Assembly (NCBI GenBank): GCA_013398955.1
Contig: VWPU01002095.1
Span: 310,001 to 374,000 of the forward strand
Source: Callaeas wilsoni
Taxonomy: Eukaryota; Chordata; Aves; Passeriformes; Callaeidae
Direction: 5' to 3'
DNA length: 64,000 nt
Shown here: piece by piece, positions 13,901 through 26,083 of the stretch
Layout: every line of letters begins with the position of its first letter
Numbering within the stretch: the stretch's first letter is position 1
Notes under the pieces: model-generated
Seen by the model: only the letters and a program-made list of their open reading frames with translations
What the model was told of the DNA's origin: nothing
Databases searched by the model: none
Position numbers and translations under genes: made by a program

Positions 13901-16051
13901 TCGGTCGACCAATGTAGCATTTTTGGGTAAAGGGTGATTTTTACCAATAAATGAGGTTTTGTTGTCACATCTCTCTCCAATGTAACTGACACTACAATGT
14001 CAAGGCAAGAGAAGGAGTTCATTATGTACAGCAAACATCCACTAAAGTCAGGTGGAGAACCGCTGCCCCTGATTGACTGATTGTCTAATGTTGGAAATCC
14101 TTATTTGCTCAAATAGTGCCCTCTCACATAAGGAAACGTGTTGTTTTCAGCTGGACTGCAAAAGGAAGCCTGAAGGTCTGTGAAATCAGGGACTAGGCTG
14201 GGAGAACCAAAACTATCAACCATTCACTTTAGATACTCCTGTTAACTTTCTGTGCAGCTGCTACTACTGTGAATCTTTCAAGCTTGTCCAGTCATGAAGA
14301 AACAGGAGTTGGTGATTTACGGTGACCTCTCAAATCAGCAGGGAAACCCCGGTGTTCCAAAAAAGCTCATATGAGAGATACAAGTTAAGACATCTCCTCC
14401 CCACAAGATGAGTTTCATCAGCCAGTTGGGTATTTCTGCGTCATTGACTAGGATGTTCAGTCCTGGAAAGGAAAAATAAAGTTGCTGCCATTGTCCTGCC
14501 CAGCAGGTCATCTCCCTAAAGCACAATTTATAATTTATGTCAAGGACTTGCACAGCAGTTGCCCAAAACCGAGCCTTCCATGCACATTCAAGAAGTAAAA
14601 AGGTTCAAAAGGAACATGTTAATAAAATCTTGTCAAAACTTTGGAAGATGTATAAAATAACTGTAAAGAAAAATGGCTTGCAAATAGAACTATTTAAGTG
14701 GAGTGTATTGCCTTGCTATGCAGGACACTGATTTATTGAGAATAGAGAGGAAAAATTGAATATTTCAGGTGGTATTTACCAAGAGAAACTGAGCTATCCC
14801 AAAGCTTTTATTAATCTGATTTGCAGAGTATCCAGTACCATCAAGGGACCTACTAAAGTTGTTTTCTTTAAAGCTGATGCGAAGAGGTCAATGCAAATAG
14901 CATCGTGGATTACAGTGTGAGAGGATGACAGTCCTTTTTACCATATGGAGAGAGAGTTGAATTATTTTGTTTCCCTTTTCTGGTTATTTATTAAATGAGG
15001 ATCATGCCATACAGGTATTCCCTTTTCCTCTCCAAAGGAAATTAAGCGTTTGCATCATTTTGATTGATCTACAGTAATAATTATTTTGTCCGCCTACGGC
15101 TCCTATGCAGTCAAACAGTCCAGTCACTAGAGCAGTGCCTTGCACATCAGAAAATTGAAACATACCTGCGGTGATATCTCAGACAAGTCACACATGTCTT
15201 TGAATACCTCTTTTCCATCTGCTTTCCGGCTTTCATGCTGACTTAGCTGGCCAGCCCTCTGAGATGGCGCCCACCCATCATTACTTGTTTGTGTGAGAGG
15301 ACTCTGTGAAAGACATTGCTGTGGGCATTAAAAGCTGCTCCCATGAAATGCAAATACGTTGACAATCTGATGAAGTTTTGCTTCAAAAGATACTGCGAAA
15401 CTCTTGCTGCACGTGATGTTAATGGTTGTGTCACTTTTCCACCAGTGTTTTCTCCGTTCCTGTGTCAAAAGTTTCTTCTACAGTACTTTAATATGTAACA
15501 TTCAACACATATTCAGCAGGGAAACCGGATTAACTTGGTTAAATACCTTATAAAATACTTACTCTTAATTAAAATCTCAGCTTAGACAAAACAAATGTGG
15601 CAGAAGAAACAGCCGAAGGGATCCATATTTTCATGCTTCAGTGTGTTTGACATCATTCTGTAGCAGACAGGCAACAGCACCCTGGACTGAAACGTTACAA
15701 AATTTTGCTCTTTTCCCCATATCGATGTCAATTCATGCAGTGCTTTAAACAAGTGAATCCATGCTCATGAGCACTAAACCAAGTCTCAGTGTTCAAAAGT
15801 AAACATATTAAAGTCTCCCCTGCAGAAACTCCTGCTGTGAAACAAATTGAAAATCAAATACAGCATTGTTTTCTGTAATAAGAAATAATTGTACTCTTTT
15901 CAGAGTTGCACTGAACTGGTTAATAGCCACCGTGTAAAGAAAGTGCTAATTTCCCCAGCTTGGGGTATGTGTGTGTACGTGTAGTTATTTCCAAATCAAA
16001 AATGCGGTAATACAATATCATGTACCGAAGAGGCCACTTACATGTGCACTG

Positions 16052-16078
16052 AATCTGACTGTGTTTATCTTTCTGCAG
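16052..16078 (+). promoter_or_regulatory. GMDS: 3' splice site of the GMDS exon at 16079
   Basis: A CTGAC branch-point-like motif at 16055-16059 is followed by a pyrimidine-rich stretch and TTTCTGCAG ending at 16078. The spacing of about 20 bases between branch site and AG is ordinary. This fixes the exon start together with the A-M-W-L reading frame. Confidence 0.85.
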
Positions 16079-16197
16079 GCCATGTGGTTGATGTTGCAAA
16101 CGGATGAGCCTGAGGACTTTGTCATAGCCACTGGGGAGGTCCACAGTGTCCGTGAATTTGTGGAGAAGTCATTTAAGCACATTGGGAAAACCATTGT
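16079..16197 (+). CDS. GMDS: GMDS internal coding exon (GDP-mannose 4,6-dehydratase), upstream of the two exons here
   Basis: This exon encodes about 40 residues beginning [14 protein letters not shown], continuing through [13 protein letters not shown] and ending HIGKTIV. I recognise this as the C-terminal half of GDP-mannose 4,6-dehydratase, roughly residues 258-297 of a protein of about 372. The enzyme is a cytosolic, NADP-dependent extended short-chain dehydrogenase/reductase that converts GDP-mannose to GDP-4-keto-6-deoxymannose, the committed step of de novo GDP-fucose synthesis. The catalytic Tyr-Lys pair and the Rossmann nucleotide motif are encoded by earlier exons outside the window. 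The 3' splice site has a pyrimidine tract ending in ctgcag at 16078, with a CTGAC branch-point-like sequence about 20 bases upstream. The donor is GTAAGT at 16198-16203. The exon is 119 bases and starts in phase 0; it ends after two bases of a valine codon, which the next exon completes. Compared with the human protein as I remember it, T replaces N in QxDEP and K replaces L in SFxHIG. The frame is fully open and I see no damage. Confidence 0.95.
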
Positions 16198-18658
16198 GTA
16201 AGTATGAGGATGAGAGAGTAGCCACAGGTTGAACATTTCTAGCCTCTCACATTTGCTGTGACAAAACAGAGTTTTGTTTACAAACTGTTTGCTTACATTC
16301 TTCTTTTTTCTCCCTCCTCACTTTCTACTTGTAGCATGTGAGACCTTCCAGGCATGAATGACTGCCACAGCAGATATGTCTAGTGTTGCCCTCTAGATCC
16401 TAAATTAAAAAAGTAGATGGGTTAGTCTTAATTTTTTAAATCAAAGTCTTCATTCTTTGTTCTCCCTGTCTTGGAGTAGAGAAGCCCCTCCAAAGATGTT
16501 AGTACCAGGGTGCTGATCATCACCTTCCTGCAAGAGGGGCTTTTCTTCCCAGTTCTTCATTTTGTGCTCCAGATCCCCACAGTCCTGCTCCCATCCTCTG
16601 CAATCTGAAGAGGTGACACCTACCCACCCTGTTCTTTCCAGGTGACAGCACATCAGCCACACTACAAGGCTTATGTAGCAAACGGCTCTACATTCCTATT
16701 AGCTCTTCTCCTACTAAGCCATAGAAATGTTGAGCAGTGGGTGCAGAATGTTTACAATGCATATTCCACATAGTTTGATTGAAAATACAAAATTCCTTCT
16801 CAAGGCCATATAATAAAACCAGGATGGCTTGGTGAGCGCTTTCTGTAATTTATATTTTTATTGTTTATTATTTTTTCAATTTCCCTCCTTCTGTATCTTC
16901 TCTGGGCCCCATGCATCAACATACCAATCTCAGCTGGAAAAGGGAGAGGAAAGCCACAGGCTCTTCCATGACGCTAGCGCCAGGGCTGTTCCTCAGGCCA
17001 TCAAAGTCACTTGTGCAGCTGGTGAACTTTTGACAGGGCCAATAAGTTTTACTTGGGAACAAAAACTTGACAAATTCAATAAATATGCAGAAGTGCACAG
17101 ATATATACAATATTATTTGAACAGCCAGTGGGTGGCTGGGGAGGTAATAACATTTTCTCCTCAATGAGTTTTTAGTCTGGTTTCAATTTTTGGCATCGAC
17201 TTCCAGAAAAAAAAATTCTGATGAGGGAGAGAGAGACCATATAAATAGTATTTCTAACCCAAAAGCTCCGTTTGGAGAATAAGTTTCTTTCCATATTTTT
17301 CACATTTCTTGATTGCAAGATGTCCTTGTGATCACACATTGTCCTGTGTATCTTAACAATAGTGAAGTTTGAGAGGCTAAAGGGGAGATAGCAGGAGCTC
17401 TAATAATTGCTTTGTCTTTCTTAATTTTTCTTCTCTTTATACACTTTTGTTTCTTGTTTTTATAAACTAATTCTCCCTAGTAAGAATGGACAGGAAAATG
17501 CTACAGATTCAACTGCTCCATATAAGTAAGAATTCTAATGATTTTGAGAACTACTATGTCCCTGTCTAATATTATTTGTCAAAGCAACGAGTGTTGGGTG
17601 AACAACTTCTTCAATTTTTAAATTTTGATTACCTACAATTAGAGGCTGATATGTAAAGGTCAGTACCTAGCTGAATGTCTTTATCTGCAGATGTTACCCA
17701 CATCACAGTTTCTTTTGATGTCACTAAATTTATCCATTAGTTTAAAAGTGAACTTCCTGCTTTGGTGTTGGTCTAAGAAGTCTCAGCATTTCCCAAGAAT
17801 GACAAATCAGCATGTGTTTTTCAGAAAGCAAATTATGTCCTCAAGAAAACCTAAAGAAAATAACAAAAAAATAAAAGTGAAAGTACTTTTATGAATAGCT
17901 TCTGTTACAGAGGGGATATTAAAGGATTACTTTAGATTTAGTTGTTCCTAGCACTCATAATTTTGTGTCCCGTTCGTTTAATTTTTTATTCACATATTGC
18001 TCCATATGATGTACTGTTCATCAGTTTTGTTGATGTTTAATGCAGTCAGTGTTTGGATTGACTCAATCAGTCACGAGATGCTCTCTCAGAAAAACTTCAC
18101 AGTATAACTCCAAATGTGAGGTAGAGCAGGTGTTTTGTGTGTACAGAGGCATAGTTGCCTTTTTTTTATTGCTAATCAATAAAAGTAATTTGCAAAAATT
18201 GTATAAGAAGTTACATGACAGCTAGTGACATGGATTTTTAGGAACATAAATTGCTTTAGAAATGGGGGCTTGGGTTTCTAGCCCCCCAGCTCTTCTGAAA
18301 TTTTTCTTTTCTGCAAATAAATTTTTAATTCCTTAAGCCATTTACAGGTGATATGTAAATAACGATACATATGGGGACTGAGGTGACATTTTAAGTGCTA
18401 ATGATAATTTTGTTGCTGATCATTTTGACGATGGTGTAACTCTGAACATTTTGCATGTCGGCTGTTCAGATAAACCAGACATTCTTTCCCCCTGCTCCCA
18501 AGGTGAGAATAACATTACAACAGACCCACTACTTATCCTGTAGCCATTGCTCATCTTTCAAATTGCACTAGATGTAAAATATTTCTCAAGATTTGGGAAG
18601 TTTTGTTAAGAACCTCCATAGTTTTTCCAGGTGTCAGCCTGACCCATGCTTTTGCAGC

Positions 18659-18670
18659 ACACACACACAC
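18659..18670. repeat. Short AC dinucleotide run
   Basis: About six AC units follow GCAGC. It is short and may be weakly polymorphic; nothing else marks it as functional. Confidence 0.75.
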
Positions 18671-20804
18671 TCCTTGGCCAGCTGTCTGGTAACCTCTGTC
18701 TTTCCTTGAAAGCCCCAATGAATTTCTACTCCCACCTCCTCCAGTTTGAATATATCTTCTTCAGGGAGTAGCCTGGCAGAAAAATCCTCCCTTTCAGCAT
18801 TGTGAGACCCCACTGGTGAGTCCCATTGATCTGTTACTTTACAATTTATGAGGCACCTAAGAACCAGTGCACCAGAGCACAATTGCTAAGCAAGTTCCCA
18901 CAAGGATGGCTGCTTGCTTTCTATAACTGTTCCTCAAAGTTTGGTTGAGTTATCTGAGGTTTCTGGGGTTTTTTTGCAGGATTGCAGGTATTATGAAATT
19001 TTTCAACCTCAAAAACTTATCTGGGAGATTTCCAGCAGCCTTTTCCACTGCTGTAAGTGATAGCACAGCTTCCCAGTAATGCTGTACAATCCGCCTTTCA
19101 AAATTGATGAAATGATGGAGTAAATGTCCAGGATAGATGTTGTGGCAAACAAAAGTTGGCAGAGCTCATTCCACATCTGAGAAAACTGGGCACATGTGCA
19201 GAGGCTCTTAACCATGCCCACTTTGTGCTTCGTCAGGGAAAGTTGCAAATGTAAAATCTTAGCTGTTACATCATGATATTGCAGTAGAGAACATGAAGAA
19301 AAGAGATCCTGGCTGCCTCATCAACCAACTAAAAATATTAATTTTATTTTTTTAGGTTTTTTGTCCTCCTAGCAATTCACATTAACTTGTACAGCTGAAA
19401 ATCCGGGACAGCCTAAAAAGTCTTTCCAAGAACATAACATGATATTCTGTCCTAGCCAGTCATTAGCACATGTCAGGACTATGTCTTCTAGCCAAAACAA
19501 GAGAGAGAGAAACTTTACTACATTTTTGTAACTAATGAAATGTACAGCTGCAATAAGACTGATTCTCTGAAATGGACTGTAAAGTGTTCATGGAAATTTA
19601 TCTACCTTGTGTGGCTTTTTTCCTCTTACATTTCTTTTTCAAGGGAGAAATTTCAAATTATATTTATATAGTCCTCTGAATCATTCAAATTCAGTCCTTT
19701 GTACTAACAGGAAAGCCTCAGAGCTACAAATATTTTTCCCCTGTAACGATTACTTTATTTTTTTCTTTTACTTTCCCTTCTACCTATTACTAATTAAGTA
19801 GTACTTGGGGGAAACACTTCCCACCTATAATTTGAACTACAGCAGGGTAAACGAAACAGGCAAACGCTTGTCTTGACTAATTTTCTGCCATTAATCTTAT
19901 TAAATTAGAACAGGATTGCAAAGATAGCCTGAAACCACTACAGCACTCAGACTTCTTTGCAGACTGCTACAAAGACTCCTGTCTGCAAATGTGGAAACTA
20001 AAAAAAAAATAGAAAAAGAAAAAAAAAAACCTGTTAAAGCTGCAGAAAGATTTATTGTGGTTTTTATTAATAGAAAAATGCATGCACATTTGTTACAGAA
20101 ATATTCATTGCTTCCAGGATCAGAATTAATTCAGAAAAAATGAAAATTTTACTCTAGTCATTTGGTTCTGCATACAGATTTTACCTTAACTAACATGCTA
20201 GTTGGTCTTATAAAAGATCAGCCTGAAATGGGGAAGTTTGCAGATAAGCTACAAGGTCTTCTGAGGTGAACTACTGTGGCCTCTTCAGTGACAGTGAAGG
20301 TTGAACTGAGATTGAACTGGGGGACAAGAGGTTTTCTGGTTTGTTTGTTGGGGTTTTTTTGTTTGTTTGTTTTTTTCTTTTTATCTTAAAATGGAAGGCT
20401 GGATTACAGAAACACAGATTTGAAGGATTGCTGTAAGAATGGAAAGCATGTGGGACATGGAGGAGGAGCCATCAGCAGTCACCAGCAAAACAGCTGCTAT
20501 TTCCAGACCTGGCTTTTGCCCACCAAAAGTTGCTGGCTGGCCAGTGCTATGTGTTGTATTTAAATCAGAAAAGAAAATGAGGAGCTTTCACCTGAAGAGG
20601 AAGGGAACTGAATCTTATGCAGCAACTGGAGGCATTTTGAAGAGAGGTAGTTGAAAGGAACCCAGCCATGTCAGTGAAGAATGCTGGCCTGGGTGAACCC
20701 ACACAAGCAAGAATCCTCACTCAGGACTGCACCAGTTTTATCATCGTTCTTAAAACAGAGTATCTATTTCAGGGGGCATTTAACCCACCTCGACTGGTGA
20801 ATTA

Positions 20805-20960
20805 ATTCTTTCATCTGAGCAGGCTGTCATTAATTTCTTATTGATACAAGGTTTTATCTGCAGGCAGACCCAGTAACTGTTTCGGAATTGAAATTAAGGC
20901 TTGGAGAATATAATAATCTAATTATCTGATTACTTAAATAAGAGGTATGAGAATTTCTCT
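20805..20960. promoter_or_regulatory. Homeodomain/GATA motif-dense segment (candidate conserved element)
   Basis: The segment has several TAAT/ATTA cores (CATTAATTTC, TAATAATCTAATTATCTGATTA) and two TTATCTG GATA-type sites, at about 20853 and 20922. Such clustering is common in developmental enhancers and also in plain AT-rich DNA. Only conservation across species could separate the two. Confidence 0.2.
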
Positions 20961-22679
20961 TATAGAAACACTGGGTAAGAATGCAATATGATGTTTCATG
21001 GGAAATTCCATATTTCCCACCTCTGGAATTAAATTAAATTATTTGTCACAAATGCAATTTGGAAAAATACTGGATTTCAGGTCAGCTGGACTTCTTTGGT
21101 TTTTTCCTAACCTCTACTTAAAGAAATAATAACTTATGTAGAGTTTTTTAAACCATTCTGAAGGGAAAAAAAACATTATGAAAACATACAAGCTGCTCTT
21201 TTAGATATTATTAATATAATTTTGTATCAGGCTGACACTAATGGAACTTTCTTGAAATTGAAACTTTTCTTTCCATAATGCTTTGATTTTCACGGAAGCA
21301 TTAATATTCTTTGAGAAAACATTTTTTTCCCAACACCAACTTTCACTAATTGGAGTAAAGGGATAGAGCTTCAAAAGCTTTCCAATGAAGTGGAAAGAAA
21401 GAAAAAAAAAATAAGAAACAAAAAAGAAACAAAAGGGAGCCTAGCATGTATTCTTTTTTATCCTCTTCTAATATGGGGGTGGTTACAATTAAATTTTTAA
21501 AATCTGAGCTTGACAATGCTTGGGTGATTGGACTAGTGAAAAAAAAAAAGCATTGAAGACCTGATTCATCAGAGCTTTTGAAAAAAAAAATTAATATATT
21601 CATTTATGGTAGCATGCTTTTGATTTAAGCAGAAGGTCATGGTTAAGCAATCCCTTTATCTATGATTGCTTTGATGTATCAGAGCTGCTGGCAAGGTTGG
21701 TGGTTGAGTTGGTGGCAAGGAACATAGGAAGAGTCATCTTTAAAGTTTCCTTGCAAAAGATTACTTGCAAAAGATATTAATGGTCTGTTATATGGTGTCA
21801 GTTTTGCTGTTTATAAAGTGCCAGGACAGAATGAAGTGCTTTGGCTTAATTTTGTGTGTAGCAGAAATCAGGCCATGGATCTGAGAAACCTACACAAATG
21901 GTCTATCATATTACCTGTAGAGGAAAAGCAAAATCTTCATACAATTTTATTTTTATTCAATTTATTGTTCAGTTTCAAATGTGAAAATATTTTCTATTGG
22001 CATTTATTTCATTATAAAGGTGTACATGATAGTTTTATTTTTCATAAAGAAGCTGAGCAGCTGTAGCCACTAGTGGTTTTGAATTTTTTTTTAAGTGCTA
22101 TGGGTTCTGTTTCTATGTAAAGATCAAGCAAGAAGATGAAATGCATATACTTGTTCAGTTTATCTGTGCTTCTGTGATAAATTTCATTTTTATTTGATTT
22201 CTTCACCACCTCAAGAATATATGCACTTTGATTTGTTTGCTCCTCAATTACAGTGAGACCATTTGGTCCATTGCAGTGCTATTCCCATTCATCCTCAATT
22301 ATCCTGGCTCCCCTGTTTCCTTCCCTGCCCACCTCACACACTACCAGGTGGGTACCCCAGCTTTTCATCCTCATAAAATCTTCTATACATGTGGGAGTTT
22401 TCATTGCTTGAAGCTTGCTCTCTTACTGAATAGTTATAGGAAATTAAAAATAATTGGAAACTCGAAAGATAAAAAAGCCAATGAAGCATTCATCAACACT
22501 GATAGTAAGTATTGTAATAGTGATCTCCAGATATGAAATTAGCCTTAAATTAAATGCAGTCCATCCTGCTGTAAATCCAGAGTTTAAAAGCTCTTGATGT
22601 GAAGAACTTTTCAAGGAAATAAACTTGCTCATGCATTTGAATCTTGGTTTTATGGAAAATTGGGAGGTCATTGATAGCA

Positions 22680-23250
22680 GTGGAATCCACCAGAGCTGAC
22701 CATCATCCTGAGCCTTTCCAAAGCACCCATCTCCAGCAGTGAGGCACTCGGCACGAAGTGTCAACGCAAAGGGCATCAAACCTGCTTTGTCAGGAGCGGT
22801 TCCATGGTCTCACCCATCCTTCTCCAGGTGAAGAACACACTGGCACACAGCTGATGCCATCAGCCATGACAGCAAACCCATCCCTTGCTTCAGTGGGAGG
22901 GTGAGGCTACACAGCGTGGGGCGGGCAGCGGCCTCGCTGAGGAGGCTCCTCGTCTGCAGGCTCGAGGAGCAGCGTTTTGTGCAAAGCCTGCACTAGGCCA
23001 GCAGGTGCCTGCATGGAACCTCTGGGCTTTGACACCAGCTGGGGTTGGGGAGATCCACTCCCCATCCTCTATAAATTGAGCCCAGTCCTGATGAGCCAAA
23101 CTTTGTTTAGCCAGGGATCCTTTGTGTTTCCCCCAAGTTATACAAGGCCGTTTCCGTGTGGGCATCTGCCCTGTGGAGCAGAAGGCTGGGTAGTCTTTGT
23201 GGCTGGAGCTGTCTGAAACCACAGCACAACGAGAGGGTTCCCTGTGCCCC
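22680..23250. other. GC- and CpG-richer intronic block
   Basis: Against an AT-rich, CpG-poor background this block of about 570 bases is visibly GC-rich. Seven CpG dinucleotides fall between 22914 and 22974, together with a GGGCGGG box-like sequence at 22919-22925. Overlapping open frames on both strands here reflect low stop-codon density. It may be a small unmethylated regulatory island, an old GC-rich insertion, or a local recombination effect. No core promoter elements or transcript structure are evident. Confidence 0.45.
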
Positions 23251-23550
23251 TTCTACCGTGCTCGTGCTTCAGGATAATTTGGCATGGCATTTTCCAGTTA
23301 ACAATTCTGACTGCAATTTGACTATAAATTAAGGATGGTTTTGGTGGGTTTTTTTCTCTTGCCTTATGGTTTGAGGGAGAGGGGAGGAGGAGTTGGTTGG
23401 CAAAATGGATGTCTTGTTCCTGGTGTCAGGCTGGCCCCCCGCACAGTCCCTTTTATCAGCTGTATGATGAGCCCAGCTGTGAGCATCGAGGTGCCAGGAG
23501 TAATTAGAAGTGCAGCTATCACATGTTACTTTGTTCACAATGAGAAGTAC

Positions 23551-23583
23551 TTCTTTTTTTTATTTTTTTTCTTTTTTCTCCTT
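23551..23583. repeat. T-rich tract
   Basis: This is an almost pure T tract interrupted by one A and a few C residues. It is not followed by a splice acceptor that leads into a recognisable exon. Confidence 0.85.
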
Positions 23584-25459
23584 GTGAACTTTTCACATTA
23601 CTGGGCTGAACAAAACGGGTGGAGATTTCTTCTTAAGCTATTTCTATTGTTATATAACTTTGATAGCGACATTAAGTGAGTCTTTACTGGCTCGGCTGAG
23701 CCTTCTGGAGCCTGTTGGGTGTTAAATGGGGTTCTCTGCTCAGTGACCTCCAACAACAGCTGACGTCTCCTGATCTAAGCGCTTCCTGTTGTTTTACTGG
23801 TGACGGTTAGTTTTCTATTAAGCTCATTTGAGTCCTGCACATTTTTACCCTCTGCCCTTTAAAGGGAGGGACTAATGTTAGTTTTGGCTTCTGAATGGAA
23901 ACTTTGCAGTCCAGGCTCACAACATAGCAACTGCAAAAAAAGAGAAGAAAGAAAATTTAGATTATAAATCATCTTTAGCATCATGGCATGACCATTAACA
24001 GCTGACTTCACTGTCACTATTATCTGTAGGAAATTATTTCAATGTGAAATGTTCCCAGTATCAAGCATCCTACAGGCTTTACCAGTCATTCAAAAGTCGT
24101 GAGTTGTGCTTAAAAATTTGAGAGATTTAAAAACTTGCAATAATGCATATTTGGTATTTCCTTCTGCCTTTCAGTTTTTAAACCTTCATGGATACACAGA
24201 GGTCACATTTTCAGACTTTTCTCCTTAGCCCTCAGGGCTAGAAACTCAAAAATGAAGGCTGAGATTGTCAAAGAATTAAATTCTTCTAGGAGCTTGAGGG
24301 GGCAGGGGAGCAAGGAGAAATCGTATCTGTGACAAAATCCCAAGAGCTGGCAGAAAAATTAGTAAGTAGGAGGCAAGGGGTGCTTTTCTTTCCTTGCTGG
24401 TGACTGAGGCTAAATAGTCTAAATCACATTGCTGATTTAATTTATATAGATTTTACTTACACATAAAAAAAAAAGTTAGCAGATTTCATCATCACATTTT
24501 TATGCCTAGCTTTTTCAGAGCCCCATGGTACATACTTAAAAGCAAAAAGCAAAGAGAGGATAGAATTTCAATCATAACTCTGGATTTCGTATATTCAATG
24601 GATGAAGTTTGATGCACTGATGTACGTTCCTGCACGTGTCATCTGAAGCATTTATGCTGAGTGGGAGCATTGTCCCCAGGCTTCCAGGCTGCAGCCTGAC
24701 CTCCCCGAAGCCAGAGCTAGTCACCCACCAAACCACTCCTCTTCTGCTGCTCCCGAAACCAGGATAGTCTCTAAGAAAATAGTTCACAGCGCAACGAGAT
24801 CACATAAATTACAGCAAATTGGCAAATTGCAGGCTGTTCAATGCATATGAAACTAATTTGGACGAAGGGAGCTGGCTTTCAGCTCACAGGTAGCGCATGG
24901 AGTTTACAATGCATGTATGTGGAGTGCAGTGTCAAGGTAGGACCAAAACCCCAAGAAGTGTTTTTGTTTTGTTTTTTTCTAGTTAAGCACAAATTAAATT
25001 ATGCAGCTTAATGCTGTTCAAACAGAGCTTCACGTCTATAAAATTAACAGATTAAAGAGTTCCTGAAAGTATTGGCCAAAATACAAGAATCAAAAATATT
25101 TTGAGAAAACAGCTTTGAACCAATCCACAAATGAAAAACCTTACTGTCATATTTATTTGCAGATACATGAGACATTCTGAAATCAGGGCATTTTATTTTC
25201 CTTTAGCATTATGTGTTTAATTTGGAAGTCCTGTATTTTAGACCTTCCACTGAATCAAAAACCAAAACAAAGAGACTTCAAAAGCCATTGTTACTCCATT
25301 CAAGTCTAAACTCTCCCTTTGTTCCTTTAGCTAATGAGTTTATACTGTCCTGCAGGGAGAATTGACACCAGCCTCAAGTAAATGAAAGCAGGCCAAATGT
25401 TGGTAAGATCAGAGCACTAAAGTAATTATGGGTTGATTAAATGTTTATCTTCTTTACAG

Positions 25460-25556
25460 GTGGGAAGGGAAGAATGAAAATGAAGTGGGACGATGCAAAG
25501 AGACTGGCAAGATTCATGTGACAGTCAATCACAAGTACTACAGGCCAACTGAAGTG
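25460..25556 (+). CDS. GMDS: GMDS internal coding exon, penultimate coding exon
   Basis: The first base G completes the valine codon begun in the exon ending at 16197. The exon then encodes 32 residues starting [18 protein letters not shown] and ending HKYYRPTEV. The Y-[YF]-R-P-[TA]-E-V segment is strongly conserved in GDP-mannose dehydratases from bacteria to animals and belongs to the C-terminal nucleotide-sugar-binding part of the fold. The acceptor is ctttacag ending at 25459 and the donor is GTAAGA at 25557-25562. The exon is 97 bases and ends in phase 0, so the next exon should begin with a whole codon. In vertebrate GMDS that next exon is the last coding one, of about 43 residues, and I could not find it in this window. 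Position 17 of the exon peptide is I where I recall K/V-type variation in mammals, and NH replaces DL before KYYRP. There is no frameshift or stop. Confidence 0.95.
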
Positions 25557-26020
25557 GTAAGAAAACGCCCTCTCTTAGCTTTGCAAATGAATAATCCAAT
25601 CACTCAGCCAATAAATTGCTGCATTTGGCCAGCAGTCTGTGAAAACGGCTTAATTGCACTCCCGCTGCCAGCTTTTAGAGCTCTAAATTAGCCTGCTTGT
25701 TGGCCCCTCGCAGCCAGCTACCTGGGAAGAAACAAGAAGCAGGAGGGAGGAGCGGGTGGCCCTCTCACAGAGACGCTGCTCCGCTTTGGTCACCCTCCTG
25801 AGTGGGAGAGGCGGTGCTGGGGGGCTAAAACATCATATGGGAAAAAAGACAAAGCGTGAAAAAGCTCTCCGTGAATGGGAATATGGCCATCTCTTCTCCA
25901 GCTGCGAGTAAGGAAAGCAGAAGAAGGTGGGCACTGATGGGCTTGATTATAAAATACCACCTTCCGTGTTTCACAGTAGTGCTTCAACTCCAGCCACTGA
26001 GTATCCCCTGTCCATCTTAG

Positions 26021-26083
26021 ATCTTTGTAACTGTGGGTAAAGTGAGCATCACCGCTTCAACCTACATCTTTGTAACTGTGGGT
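26021..26083. repeat. Interrupted direct repeat, 18 bp at 45-bp spacing
   Basis: ATCTTTGTAACTGTGGGT occurs at 26021-26038 and again, identical, at 26066-26083. A shared GCTTCAAC also precedes each copy (25981 and 26054), though at unequal distance. It looks like the remnant of a small local duplication. Confidence 0.85.

Larger units (their letters stand above)
1..16078 (+). other. GMDS: GMDS intron, 3' part (starts left of window)
   Basis: This is the downstream end of the intron preceding the exon at 16079. I see no coding exon in it: the peptide expected just before AMWLMLQ, ending in a KDYVE-like segment, was not found. The sequence is AT-rich and unique-looking. It holds a purine tract at 687-740, a 16-base A run at 1303-1318, an 11-base palindrome-containing segment at 10977-10995 and a twin stem-loop at 8949-9011. 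Segments near 4.65-4.95 kb and 12.7-12.95 kb are dense in homeodomain-like TAAT cores and could be conserved elements. Region 10.4-10.85 kb is locally GC-richer and open in several frames on both strands, as expected from fewer stop codons rather than from a gene. Confidence 0.8.
16198..25459 (+). other. GMDS: Complete GMDS intron, 9.26 kb
   Basis: This intron is bounded by a GTAAGT donor and a TTTACAG acceptor and splits a valine codon after its second base. No transposon was recognised. Contents include a short (AC)n run near 18659-18670, A/T homopolymer runs near 20008-20030 and 23551-23583, a TAAT/ATTA-rich segment at 20805-20960, and a CpG-richer block at 22680-23250. The longest open frames (about 110 codons on the minus strand near 22.9-23.2 kb) coincide with the GC-rich block and have no recognisable product. 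Confidence 0.9.

Noticed and set aside
16829..17167. A 112-codon + strand frame just after the first GMDS exon
   Set aside because: It begins in pyrimidine-rich intron sequence, shows no resemblance to GMDS or another family, and the donor at 16198 explains the exon end without it.
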